NCBI RefSeq assembly: GCF_000515395.1
Contig: NZ_KI911782.1
Span: 4,520,697-4,584,696, forward strand
DNA: 64,000 nucleotides
Direction of reading: 5' to 3'
DNA from: Jiangella gansuensis DSM 44835
GTDB taxonomy: Bacteria; Actinomycetota; Actinomycetes; Jiangellales; Jiangellaceae
Shown: positions 18,245 through 25,356 of the stretch, piece by piece
Layout: each line of letters opens with the position of its first letter
How positions within the stretch are numbered: position 1 is the stretch's first letter
The notes under the pieces: generated by a model
What the model was told of the DNA's origin: nothing
Databases searched by the model: none
The model's input: the letters and a program-made list of their open reading frames with translations, nothing else
Position numbers and translations under genes: made by a program

Positions 18245-18466
18245 ATGCCGAACAAGGAACGAGACTCCGTCCGCCGCAACCTCCTCGCCGCACTCATGCG
18301 CAAGGCGGACGCCGACCTCTATCCGTCGTCGACGATGCTCGACGTGATCGAGTCGCTCCTCACGGAGGAGGACCTTCCTCAGTACGAGCGGCTGCTGCTG
18401 TCGCACATCGACGGCGACGCCTACCCGAGCATCCCGATGATCCGCCGGCTGCAGCGGTTCGCCTGA
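18245..18466 (+). CDS. Small soluble protein of unknown function
   Basis: A 73-residue, charged, helical protein (MPNKERDSVRRNLLAALMRK, then YPSSTMLDVIESLL, then ERLLLSHIDGDAYPSIPMIRR). The phrase YPS(S/I) appears twice, at about residues 25 and 60, which hints at an internal duplication. GGAGG lies 5 bases upstream of the ATG. It stands between two SigB-type promoters just ahead of the gas-vesicle genes. Family not recognised. Confidence 0.65.
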   Translation: MPNKERDSVRRNLLAALMRKADADLYPSSTMLDVIESLLTEEDLPQYERLLLSHIDGDAYPSIPMIRRLQRFA

Positions 18467-18474
18467 CCGCCGTC

Positions 18475-18499
18475 GTTAGCGGCCGCCCAGGCCGGGTAT
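18475..18499 (+). promoter_or_regulatory. SigB/F-type promoter of the gas-vesicle operon
   Basis: GTTA, 15 bases, GGGTAT: the -10 half matches the SigB/F consensus exactly. It lies 50 bases before the first gene of the locus. All genes from here to gvpK are co-directional and nearly all overlap or abut, so this may drive the entire locus. Confidence 0.65.
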
Positions 18500-18548
18500 G
18501 GCCGATTCGTACTGAACTAGGACGAAATGTCCACGAGGGGAGTGCGTG

Positions 18549-19361
18549 ATGAACACCGGGGCACGGATCGCCGCAGCGGCGGCCAGCGGCTACATCCTCG
18601 GCCGCACCAAGAAGCTGAAACTGGCCATCGCCGTAGGCAGCATGCTGGCCGGCAAGCGGCTGGCGACCGATCCGCGGGGGATGCTGCGGCAGGCCAACGA
18701 ACTGGTCGAGAGCCGGCCGGAGCTGGCCAAGCTCTCCGAGCAGGCACGCACCACCCTGCTGACCGCCGCGCGCGGCGCCGCGGTAGGCGTCGTCAGCCAG
18801 CGCATCGACCGCCTCAGCGACTCGATCCGCGACCGGTCCGAGCGGCTGACGGGTCAGGTGGACGAGAGCGCGGAATCGGATGAGGAAGACGAAGGCCCGG
18901 CCCGTGGCGACGAGCAGGTCGACGAGGGCGGCGACGAGCAGGCTGACGAGGGCGGCGACGAGCAGGCTGACGAGGGCGGCGACGAGCAGGCTGACGAGGG
19001 CGGCGACGAGCAGGCTGACGAGGGCGGCGACGAGCAGGTCGACGAGGGCGGCGACGAGCAGGCTGACGAGGGCGGCGACGAGCAGGTCGACGAGGGCGGC
19101 GACGAGCAGGCTGACGAGGGCGGCGACGAGCAGGCTGACGAGGGCGGCGACGAGCAGGCGGAGGAGCCGGCCGAGAGCCGGCCACGCGAGCGAGCCGCCA
19201 AGAAGGCCCCGGCCAAGAAGGCCCCGGCGAAGAAGGCACCGGCGAAGAAGGCTCCGGCCAAGAAGGCGTCATCTCGCCAGAGCGGATCCACTGCGAAGCG
19301 GTCCGCGACCAAGAAATCCACCTCGCGGACACGGTCTCGTTCCGCCGGGTCGAAGGGGTGA
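18549..19361 (+). CDS. Gas-vesicle-locus polyampholyte protein with acidic and KKAPA repeats
   Basis: A 270-residue protein at the head of the gas-vesicle operon. Residues 1-100 are helical (ARIAAAAASGYILGRTKKLK, then MLRQANELVESRPELAKLSEQ). Then come eleven 8-residue acidic repeats of the type GDEQADEG, one DEQ per repeat. The end is a strongly basic tail with five KKAPA-like units, like histone H1 or AlgP tails. So one chain carries an acidic and a basic disordered arm. Homologues with similar N-termini occur in other actinomycete gas-vesicle clusters; no function is known. ATG 18549 is preferred to GTG 18546 from the AGGGGAG ribosome site. A role in organising vesicle growth or clustering is speculation. 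Confidence 0.75.
   Translation: MNTGARIAAAAASGYILGRTKKLKLAIAVGSMLAGKRLATDPRGMLRQANELVESRPELAKLSEQARTTLLTAARGAAVGVVSQRIDRLSDSIRDRSERLTGQVDESAESDEEDEGPARGDEQVDEGGDEQADEGGDEQADEGGDEQADEGGDEQADEGGDEQVDEGGDEQADEGGDEQVDEGGDEQADEGGDEQADEGGDEQAEEPAESRPRERAAKKAPAKKAPAKKAPAKKAPAKKASSRQSGSTAKRSATKKSTSRTRSRSAGSKG
18906..19169 (+). repeat. 24-bp tandem repeat, 11 copies
   Basis: Unit GGCGACGAGCAGGCTGACGA plus GGGC, coding GDEQADEG. Three copies carry GTC (Val) for GCTG's Ala codon context (copies 1, 6 and 8), and the last copy is diverged. The near-identity of copies points to recent expansion, so length probably varies between strains. Confidence 0.9.
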
Positions 19362-19366
19362 CCGCG

Positions 19367-20518
19367 ATGACGACCGACACCGAGAAGAAGGACCAGGGCC
19401 AGGGCGCGCGCGGGCTGATCGACGAGTTGCCGCTGGACCGCCTGAAGGAGGAAGCGAAACGGGGCCTCACGTCGCTGGGCGAGTGGGCCTTGCAATCAGC
19501 CGGTGACCGTCTCACGAGTGCTACCAGCAAGCTCGATGACATCGCCGAGGGCGGGCCGGTGGCGCAAGCCGTCGCCGGTGCTGCCGGTGGTGGTGTGGCC
19601 GGCGCCGCGAAGGGTGCGCTCTCCGGCATCAAGGACAAGATCACCGGCATGTTCTCCGGTGGTGGTGGCGACGGCGGCGGCGGCAAGGCCACGAAGGCCA
19701 CCAACATCGTCGAGGAAATCGACATCGGCGCACCCATTGACCTCGTCTACAACCAGTGGACGCAGTTCCAGGACTTCTCGGGCTTCATGAAGAAGGTCGA
19801 GAGCGTCGAGCAGAAGTCCGACGAGAAGCTGGATTTCAAAGCGCAGGTGTTCTGGTCGCACCGCACCTGGTCTGCGACGATCCTCGAGCAGGTCCCTGAG
19901 GAACTGATCGTCTGGCGGTCCTCCGGCCCCAAGGGTCACGTCGACGGGGCGGTCACGTTCCACGAGTTGGCGCCGCGGCTGACGCGGGTGGTCATCGTGC
20001 TCGAGTACTACCCGCAGGGCCTGTTCGAGCGCACAGGGAACATCTGGCGGGCACAGGGCCGGCGTGCCCGGCTGGAGCTCAAGCACTTCCGGCGCCACGT
20101 CATGGTGCATCTGCTCCGCGACCCCGACGCGGCCGTCGAGGGCTGGCGCGGGGAGATCCACGAGGGCGAGGTCGAGGTCACCGACGAGGAAGCGCGTGAG
20201 GGCGAGGCCGAGGAGGCCGAGGCCGAGGACGAGGACGAGGAGTACGAGGGCGAGCCCCAGGACGAGTACGAGGACGACGAGGAGCCCGTGGACGACGAGG
20301 AGGACGTCGTCGAAGCGGATGAGGACGAGGACGTCGACGAGGACGAGGACATCGACGAGGACGAGGACGCCGAGGAGGACGAGGACGCCGCTGACGAGGA
20401 CGACGAATACGACGAAGAGGAGGCCGCCGAGGAGGACGAACTCGTCGAGGACGAGGAGCCGGCTGAGGAGGAGCCGGACGAGGAACCGGCTCCGCGCCGC
20501 CGGCGCCGGTCCCGGTGA
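19367..20518 (+). CDS. SRPBCC protein with long acidic tail, gas-vesicle locus
   Basis: A 383-residue protein. Residues 1-115 include a Gly/Ala-rich linker. An SRPBCC (cyclase/dehydrase-like) domain spans about 120-275 (NIVEEIDIGAPIDLVYNQWT, WSATILEQVPEELIVWRSSG, TFHELAPRLTRVVIVLEYYP). The last 110 residues are almost only Asp and Glu, then a short basic end (RRRRRSR). A cyclase/dehydrase-like gene is a regular member of Streptomyces gas-vesicle clusters. ATG 19367 is chosen because AAGGGG lies 8 bases upstream; GTG 19358 would overlap the previous stop. Ligand unknown. Confidence 0.82.
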   Translation: MTTDTEKKDQGQGARGLIDELPLDRLKEEAKRGLTSLGEWALQSAGDRLTSATSKLDDIAEGGPVAQAVAGAAGGGVAGAAKGALSGIKDKITGMFSGGGGDGGGGKATKATNIVEEIDIGAPIDLVYNQWTQFQDFSGFMKKVESVEQKSDEKLDFKAQVFWSHRTWSATILEQVPEELIVWRSSGPKGHVDGAVTFHELAPRLTRVVIVLEYYPQGLFERTGNIWRAQGRRARLELKHFRRHVMVHLLRDPDAAVEGWRGEIHEGEVEVTDEEAREGEAEEAEAEDEDEEYEGEPQDEYEDDEEPVDDEEDVVEADEDEDVDEDEDIDEDEDAEEDEDAADEDDEYDEEEAAEEDELVEDEEPAEEEPDEEPAPRRRRRSR

Positions 20519-20560
20519 CCGCCCTACGCGACGTCAGCACGACCGACGAAAGGTGAGCAC

Positions 20561-20983
20561 ATGACCATGGTGAACCAGCGAGGCTCCGGAGGCGGCGGTC
20601 AGCTCCAACGCCCGTCGTCGAGCGGGCTCGCCGACGTCATCGACATCATCCTCGACAAGGGCCTGGTGATCGACGCCTACGTGCGCGTCTCGCTGGTCGG
20701 CATCGAGTTGCTGACCATCGACGCCCGCGTCGTCGTCGCCAGCGTGGACACGTATCTGCGCTTCGCGGAGGCCACCAACCGGCTCGATCTCTACGAGCAC
20801 GGTGGCAAGGACCTCACCGACCTGATGGGTGACGGCGTGCAGTCAGCGGCCAAAGGGAAGACCTCCGGCGCGCTCGAAGGCATCAAGGAGGCCTTCACCG
20901 GTGACGACGAGGACGAGGGCCGGGAGGACAAACGTCCGGCGAAGAAGGCCGCATCGCGGCGGCGAAGGAGCGAGAACGGATGA
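20561..20983 (+). CDS. gvpA: Gas vesicle structural protein GvpA
   Basis: A 140-residue member of the GvpA shell family. The core ([20 protein letters not shown], then [28 protein letters not shown]) forms the hydrophobic helix-hairpin-helix rib unit of the vesicle wall. As in Streptomyces GvpA it has a C-terminal extension of about 60 residues, here acidic then basic ([20 protein letters not shown]). Good ribosome site (AAAGGTGAG). First of eight overlapping gvp genes. Confidence 0.95.
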   Translation: MTMVNQRGSGGGGQLQRPSSSGLADVIDIILDKGLVIDAYVRVSLVGIELLTIDARVVVASVDTYLRFAEATNRLDLYEHGGKDLTDLMGDGVQSAAKGKTSGALEGIKEAFTGDDEDEGREDKRPAKKAASRRRRSENG

Positions 20984-21783
20984 CGCTCACCCAACCGAAG
21001 GTGACAACGGACGAGGCGGCGGGCGAAGCGGCCGTGGTCACGGCGCGGTACGTGTACGCGATCGTCCCGGCGGACACGGTCGTGCCGGCGGGCCTGAAGG
21101 GCATCGACGACGCGCCCGTCGAGGTGGTGCCGCACGGTGACATCGCGGCGGCGGTCGGCACGCTGGTCACGGGCCGTGCGTACGGTCGCCGTGAGGATCT
21201 GCTGGCGCACAACCGGGTGATCGACACGCTGGCGAAGCGGGGCCCGGTCGTCCCGGTCCGCTTCGGCTCGGTGCTCGCCGACGCCGAGCTGGTGGTGGCG
21301 GAGTTGCTGGCGCCGAATGCCGAGTTCTTCGCCGGCGTCATCGACGAGCTGGCGGGGCATCAGCAGTTCGTCCTCCGGGCCCGGTACGACGAGGAGGCGG
21401 TGCTGGCCGAGATCGTCAGCGAGAACCCGGAGATCGCGCGGCTGCGCGACCAGACCCGGGAACTCACGGTCGAGGCGAGCTGGAACGAACGGGTCCGGCT
21501 CGGCGAGCTGGTCGCCCGCGCGCTGGAGGTCAAGCGCGACGTCGACAGCTCCGCGCTGCTCGACCTGCTGGCGCCGCATGCCGCGAGCTGGAACATCCGC
21601 TCCGCCGGCGAGGTCGATCACCTGGTCGACATCGCCTTCCTCGTGGCCGACGAGCAACGCGACGGGTTCGAGGCGGCTGCCGAGCAGGCGGCGAAGAGGC
21701 TCGCCGGGCGTGGCCGGGTCCGCCTGGTCGGGCCGACCGCGCCCTATGACTTCGTTCCGGGCGACGAGCCGTGGGTCTCTTGA
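20980..21783 (+). CDS. gvpF: Gas vesicle protein GvpF
   Basis: A 267-residue GvpL/GvpF family protein ([14 protein letters not shown] at the N-terminus, [15 protein letters not shown] in the middle, [25 protein letters not shown] near the end). GvpF binds GvpA and is thought to keep it soluble or nucleate assembly. Position directly after gvpA, with a 4-base overlap, matches the Streptomyces order and supports GvpF over GvpL. Confidence 0.92.
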   Translation: MTLTQPKVTTDEAAGEAAVVTARYVYAIVPADTVVPAGLKGIDDAPVEVVPHGDIAAAVGTLVTGRAYGRREDLLAHNRVIDTLAKRGPVVPVRFGSVLADAELVVAELLAPNAEFFAGVIDELAGHQQFVLRARYDEEAVLAEIVSENPEIARLRDQTRELTVEASWNERVRLGELVARALEVKRDVDSSALLDLLAPHAASWNIRSAGEVDHLVDIAFLVADEQRDGFEAAAEQAAKRLAGRGRVRLVGPTAPYDFVPGDEPWVS

Positions 21784-21989
21784 CCGGCCTGATCACGCTG
21801 CCGCTCGCGCCGGTGCGCGGCGTCGTCGCTGTCGCCCGCGTGGTCGCAGCGGAGGCCGAACGTCAGTACCGCGACCCGGCCGCGGTGCGGCGCGCCCTGG
21901 AGCAGGTCGACCAGGACCGCGAGGCCGGCCTGTTGTCCGAGGAGGAGGCCGCTGCCATGGAGGACGAGCTCATCGGGAGGCTGCTGTGA
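21771..21989 (+). CDS. gvpG: Gas vesicle protein GvpG
   Basis: A 72-residue GvpG protein with a hydrophobic N-terminal segment ([18 protein letters not shown]) and a charged helix (ALEQVDQDREAGLLSEEEAAAMEDELIGRL). GvpG is an accessory protein needed for vesicle assembly. The GTG start lies inside the end of gvpF (13-base overlap). Confidence 0.92.
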   Translation: MGLLTGLITLPLAPVRGVVAVARVVAAEAERQYRDPAAVRRALEQVDQDREAGLLSEEEAAAMEDELIGRLL

Positions 21990-22240
21990 AGGCCGGCGAC
22001 GTGGCCGCGCGGGCGGTCGAGGAGCTGCACGGCCTGAGCGGCCGGGTCGCCGAGGGTGTCACCGGGATCGAACGCACCGACGACGGATGGCGGGTGCGGG
22101 TGGAGGTCGTCGAGCTGGAACGCATTCCGCAGTCCACCGACCTCCTCGCGGAGTATGCCGTCGACCTCGACGAGGACGCCGGGCTCACCGGCTACCGGAG
22201 AGTCCGGCGGTACACCCGTGGCGCGTCGAGGGAGGACTGA
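21986..22240 (+). CDS. gvpO: Gas vesicle protein GvpO
   Basis: An 84-residue GvpO family protein (ARAVEELHGLSGRVAEGVTG, then ERTDDGWRVRVEVVELERIP, then YRRVRRYTRG at the end). It starts at a GTG overlapping the gvpG stop (GTGA). GvpO is a conserved regulator/assembly factor of haloarchaeal and actinobacterial clusters. Confidence 0.9.
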   Translation: MKAGDVAARAVEELHGLSGRVAEGVTGIERTDDGWRVRVEVVELERIPQSTDLLAEYAVDLDEDAGLTGYRRVRRYTRGASRED

Positions 22241-22241
22241 C

Positions 22242-22520
22242 ATGGCCGAGTCGCGAGAACGGGCACCGCTCACGCGACCGTACGGATCCGCCATGGCGGC
22301 TCCGCCCCAGCCGGCGAATCTCGCGGACATCCTGGAACGCGTGCTGGACAAGGGCATCGTGATTGCCGGCGACATCCGGATCAACCTGCTCGACATCGAG
22401 TTGTTGACCATCCGGATCAGATTGCTGGTGGCCTCGGTCGACAAGGCACAGGAGATGGGCATCGACTGGTGGCGTCACGATCCGATGCTGTCGGGGAACG
22501 GGCGGTCCGGGGATGAGTGA
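22242..22520 (+). CDS. gvpJ: Gas vesicle protein GvpJ
   Basis: A 92-residue GvpA/J/M-family protein (NLADILERVLDKGIVIAGDI, then RINLLDIELLTIRIRLLVASVDKAQEMG with a WW pair after it). It lacks the long GvpA tail, and its IAGDIRINL core is the minor-component (GvpJ) version. Such paralogues are thought to shape vesicle tips. One base after gvpO, with its own GGGAGGA site. Confidence 0.9.
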   Translation: MAESRERAPLTRPYGSAMAAPPQPANLADILERVLDKGIVIAGDIRINLLDIELLTIRIRLLVASVDKAQEMGIDWWRHDPMLSGNGRSGDE

Positions 22521-23298
22521 CACCGGGTGCTACCTCTACGCGATCGCCAAGCCGGTCGACGACGACGTCATCGGTGGCCTGCGCGGCGTGGCCGGCGAAC
22601 CGGTCCGGACCGTGCGGCACCGAGATCTGGTGGCGGTGGTGGGCACCGTCGACACCGGCGCGGACGGTGGGTTCGGTGCGGATGCACTGCGTCACCACCT
22701 GAACGATCTGCAGTGGCTGGAGGGGATGGTGCGGGCTCACCACGCCGTGGTCGACGGGGTCGCCCGGGTGGTGCCCACCGCGCCGCTGCGTCTGGCCACG
22801 ATCTGCGACGACGACGACGGCGTGCGCGACCGGCTCGACCGGTGGCACGACGGCTTCCGGCGCGCACTCGACGAGGTGACGGGCCGGGCGGAATGGAGCG
22901 TGAAGGTGTACGCGCCGCCCGCCACCGAGGCGTCGCCCGAGCCGGCGCCGGCGGCCCCGATCGGCGCCCCGGGGTCGGGTGCGGCGTATCTGCGCCGCCG
23001 CAAGGCCGCCGCCACCCGGCGGGAGGACGCGCTGGCCGCGTCGCTCGCCGCGGCCGACGACGTCCACGCCGCGCTGTCCCACGCCGCGGCGGATGCTCGC
23101 CGGCTGGCCGTGCAGGACCAGCGGCTCACCGGCAGCGACACACCGATGAGCCTCAACGGTGCCTACCTCGTGGCGAACGACCGCGCCGACGAGTTCATGG
23201 ACGTCGTGCACAGCCTGCGGGAACGGCACCCACGCTGCCGCCTCGACGTCGCCGGGCCGTGGCCCGCGTACTCGTTCGTGACCGTGGAGGAACAGTGA
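22513..23298 (+). CDS. gvpL: Gas vesicle protein GvpL
   Basis: A 261-residue GvpL/GvpF family protein (CYLYAIAKPVDDDVIGG; VVPTAPLRLATIC; MSLNGAYLVANDRADEFMDV). An Ala/Pro-rich linker lies at about residues 137-155. Overlaps gvpJ by 8 bases. Second family copy in the operon, as in Streptomyces; likely assembly chaperone or minor structural part. Confidence 0.9.
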   Translation: MSDTGCYLYAIAKPVDDDVIGGLRGVAGEPVRTVRHRDLVAVVGTVDTGADGGFGADALRHHLNDLQWLEGMVRAHHAVVDGVARVVPTAPLRLATICDDDDGVRDRLDRWHDGFRRALDEVTGRAEWSVKVYAPPATEASPEPAPAAPIGAPGSGAAYLRRRKAAATRREDALAASLAAADDVHAALSHAAADARRLAVQDQRLTGSDTPMSLNGAYLVANDRADEFMDVVHSLRERHPRCRLDVAGPWPAYSFVTVEEQ

Positions 23299-23492
23299 CC
23301 GTCGCCCCGGCGCTCACGCCGTCCCGGCCCGAGGGCGCGCAGATCGCCCTGGTGGACCTCCTCGACCGGCTGCTGGCCACCGGCGTCGTGCTGGCCGGCG
23401 ACATCACCATCTCCCTGGCGGGGGTCGACCTCGTCGAGGTCCGGCTGCACGCCCTGATCAGCTCTGTCCGGGCGGGTGAGCGGGATGACTGA
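23295..23492 (+). CDS. gvpS: Gas vesicle protein GvpS (GvpA/J paralogue)
   Basis: A 65-residue short GvpA-family protein (ALVDLLDRLLATGVVLAGDI, then TISLAGVDLVEVRLHALISS). Third GvpA-like copy in the operon. Position between gvpL and gvpK matches gvpS of Streptomyces. GTG start overlaps the gvpL stop by 4 bases. Confidence 0.85.
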   Translation: MTVAPALTPSRPEGAQIALVDLLDRLLATGVVLAGDITISLAGVDLVEVRLHALISSVRAGERDD

Positions 23493-23781
23493 CCCCGTCC
23501 ACGTCCTGCCCCGGCGCCTGGACACCACCGCAAACTCGGTCGAGCGGGACCTGTTCAAGCTGGTTCTCACGGTGATCGAGCTGATCCGTCAGCTGATGGA
23601 GCGCCAGGCCCTGCGCCGCGTCGACGAAGGCGACCTGACCGACGAGCAGGTGGAGAGCCTCGGCGTGGCGCTGATGCGGCTGGACGAGGCGATGAGCGAG
23701 CTGCGCGGCCGGTACGGCCTGACCGTCCGCGACCTCGACATAGACCTCGGCCCGCTGGGCACGCTGCTCGGCGACGGCTGA
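23485..23781 (+). CDS. gvpK: Gas vesicle protein GvpK
   Basis: A 98-residue GvpK protein (ERDLFKLVLTVIELIRQLME, RQALRRVDEGDLTDEQVESLG, LRGRYGLTVRDLDIDLGPLG). ATG 23485 is used; a GTG 9 bases earlier is possible. Last gene of the operon; its end is 20 bases from the convergent Rieske gene with no clear terminator between. Confidence 0.94.
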   Translation: MTDPVHVLPRRLDTTANSVERDLFKLVLTVIELIRQLMERQALRRVDEGDLTDEQVESLGVALMRLDEAMSELRGRYGLTVRDLDIDLGPLGTLLGDG

Positions 23782-23801
23782 GACGCAAGGGACGCGCTGG
23801 T

Positions 23802-25316
23802 TCACTCCGGCGGTGCCACGCGCGGTAGTGGGCGGACGGCGGGGCCGGAGAGGACCCGTCCGTCGGTGTCGAAGCGCGAGGCGTGACACGGGCAGTCCCA
23901 GGTCCGTTCGGCGTCGTTGAACACGACGAGGCAGCCGAGGTGGGTGCAGCGCGCGGACAGGCAATGGAGCGAGCCTTCGTCGTCACGGTAGGCCGCGATC
24001 GCCCTCGTGCCGGCGGTGATGACCCGGCCGCTGCCCGGCCGGAGCGCGGCCGGCCCTGGCCGGGTGGCGAGCGTGTCGACCCGGTCGCCGATCAGCCGGG
24101 CGGCCACATAGGCATTGGCGCGGACGAACTCGGTGGCTGACTGGCGCACGGTACGGCGGGTGGGGTCGAAGACCCCGGCCAGAGGGTTCTCCTCGCCGGT
24201 GATCAGGTCGCGGAGCAGGAGGCCGGCCAGCGTGCCGTTGGTCATGCCCCAGTGCCCGAAGCCGGTGGCCACCCAGACGTTGCGGGTGCGCGGGTGGAAG
24301 CGGCCGATGTAGGGGAGTGAGTCGACGGTGGTGAGGTCGTGGGCGAGCCAGCGGTACCGGTACTCCCGGACCGGCAGCCGGTCCTGGGCCCACGCGTGCA
24401 GCTCGTCGTAGTGCCGGGCGACGCTGGTGCGAGCGCCCACCCGGTGTGGCTCACCACCCACGATGACCAGGACCCGCCCGTCGTCGAGTGGCGTGGTGCG
24501 GATCGAGTGCCGGTCCTCGGTGGAGATGTACATGCCGGCGGGGACGTCGTCGGGATCCGCCGGGCCGGCGACGACGAGGTCGCGACGCGGCTCGAGGCGG
24601 GCGAAGAAGACGCCCCGGTCGAAGATCGGATAGTGGGTGGTGACGACGACGTGCCGGCCGCGTACCGGTCCGGAGGTGGTCTCGACGACGCACGGGTCGC
24701 CCTCGGTGAGCCCGGTGGCGCGGGTGCCGGTGACGATCTCGCTGCCGTCGCCGGGAATGCGGGCGGCGAGCGCGAGCAGCCAGCGGCGCGGGTGGAACTG
24801 GGCCTGTCCGGTAAACCGGACGGCCCCGGCCACGGGGAACGGCAGCTCGGTTCCGGTGACGAACTGCGCCGGCAGGCCGGCCTCCGCCGCCGCGCCGGCT
24901 TCACGGCGCAGCCCGGGAACCGACGACTCGTCCTCGACGTAGGCATAGCTGTCGCGCCGGGACAGGTCGGCTTCGGCGCCGATCGCCGCGGCCTCGGTCT
25001 CGATCCAGTCGATCGCCAGGTGTTGCCCGGCGCCGTAGGCCCGTGCGGTGTCCGGCCCGAAGGAGCTGGTGAGCGTGGCGTACATCGCGCCGTGCTGGCT
25101 CGTCACCTTCGCCGTCGTGTGCCCGGTGACTCCGGCGGCCAGCCGGTCGTCGGCTTCGATCAGCGCCACCGTCATCCCGGCCTGCTTGAGCAGGTAGGCC
25201 GTGGTGATGCCGGCGATTCCGGCGCCCAGGACGACGACGTCGGCCTCTTGCGGGTGCTCGGCGCGTCCCAGCGAAGGGTCGCCGGTGCTGTCCAGCCAGT
25301 AGGAGCGGGGTTGCAT
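23802..25316 (-). CDS. FAD-dependent oxidoreductase with C-terminal Rieske domain
   Basis: A 504-residue fusion. Residues about 25-390 are a DAO-type FAD oxidoreductase (VVVLGAGIAGITTAYLLKQA dinucleotide motif, then GVTGHTTAKVTSQHG and VATGFGHWGMTNGTLAG). The end is a Rieske 2Fe-2S domain (CTHLGC and CPCHASRFD). The ribosome site GGAGG precedes the ATG by 5-6 bases. It is third gene of the minus-strand stress operon after the PoxB-like gene, 40 bases downstream of it. The substrate is unknown; an internal electron path from FAD to Rieske centre is expected. Confidence 0.9.
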   Translation of the reverse strand: MQPRSYWLDSTGDPSLGRAEHPQEADVVVLGAGIAGITTAYLLKQAGMTVALIEADDRLAAGVTGHTTAKVTSQHGAMYATLTSSFGPDTARAYGAGQHLAIDWIETEAAAIGAEADLSRRDSYAYVEDESSVPGLRREAGAAAEAGLPAQFVTGTELPFPVAGAVRFTGQAQFHPRRWLLALAARIPGDGSEIVTGTRATGLTEGDPCVVETTSGPVRGRHVVVTTHYPIFDRGVFFARLEPRRDLVVAGPADPDDVPAGMYISTEDRHSIRTTPLDDGRVLVIVGGEPHRVGARTSVARHYDELHAWAQDRLPVREYRYRWLAHDLTTVDSLPYIGRFHPRTRNVWVATGFGHWGMTNGTLAGLLLRDLITGEENPLAGVFDPTRRTVRQSATEFVRANAYVAARLIGDRVDTLATRPGPAALRPGSGRVITAGTRAIAAYRDDEGSLHCLSARCTHLGCLVVFNDAERTWDCPCHASRFDTDGRVLSGPAVRPLPRVAPPE

Positions 25317-25356
25317 CGGTGCCTCCAAAGGGCGCGGTTGGTCGGGCTGGTGCCGG

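Noticed and set aside
18906-19169. Regular repeats that could suggest a CRISPR array
   Set aside because: No spacers: units abut directly and keep the reading frame of one protein. It is a coding tandem repeat.
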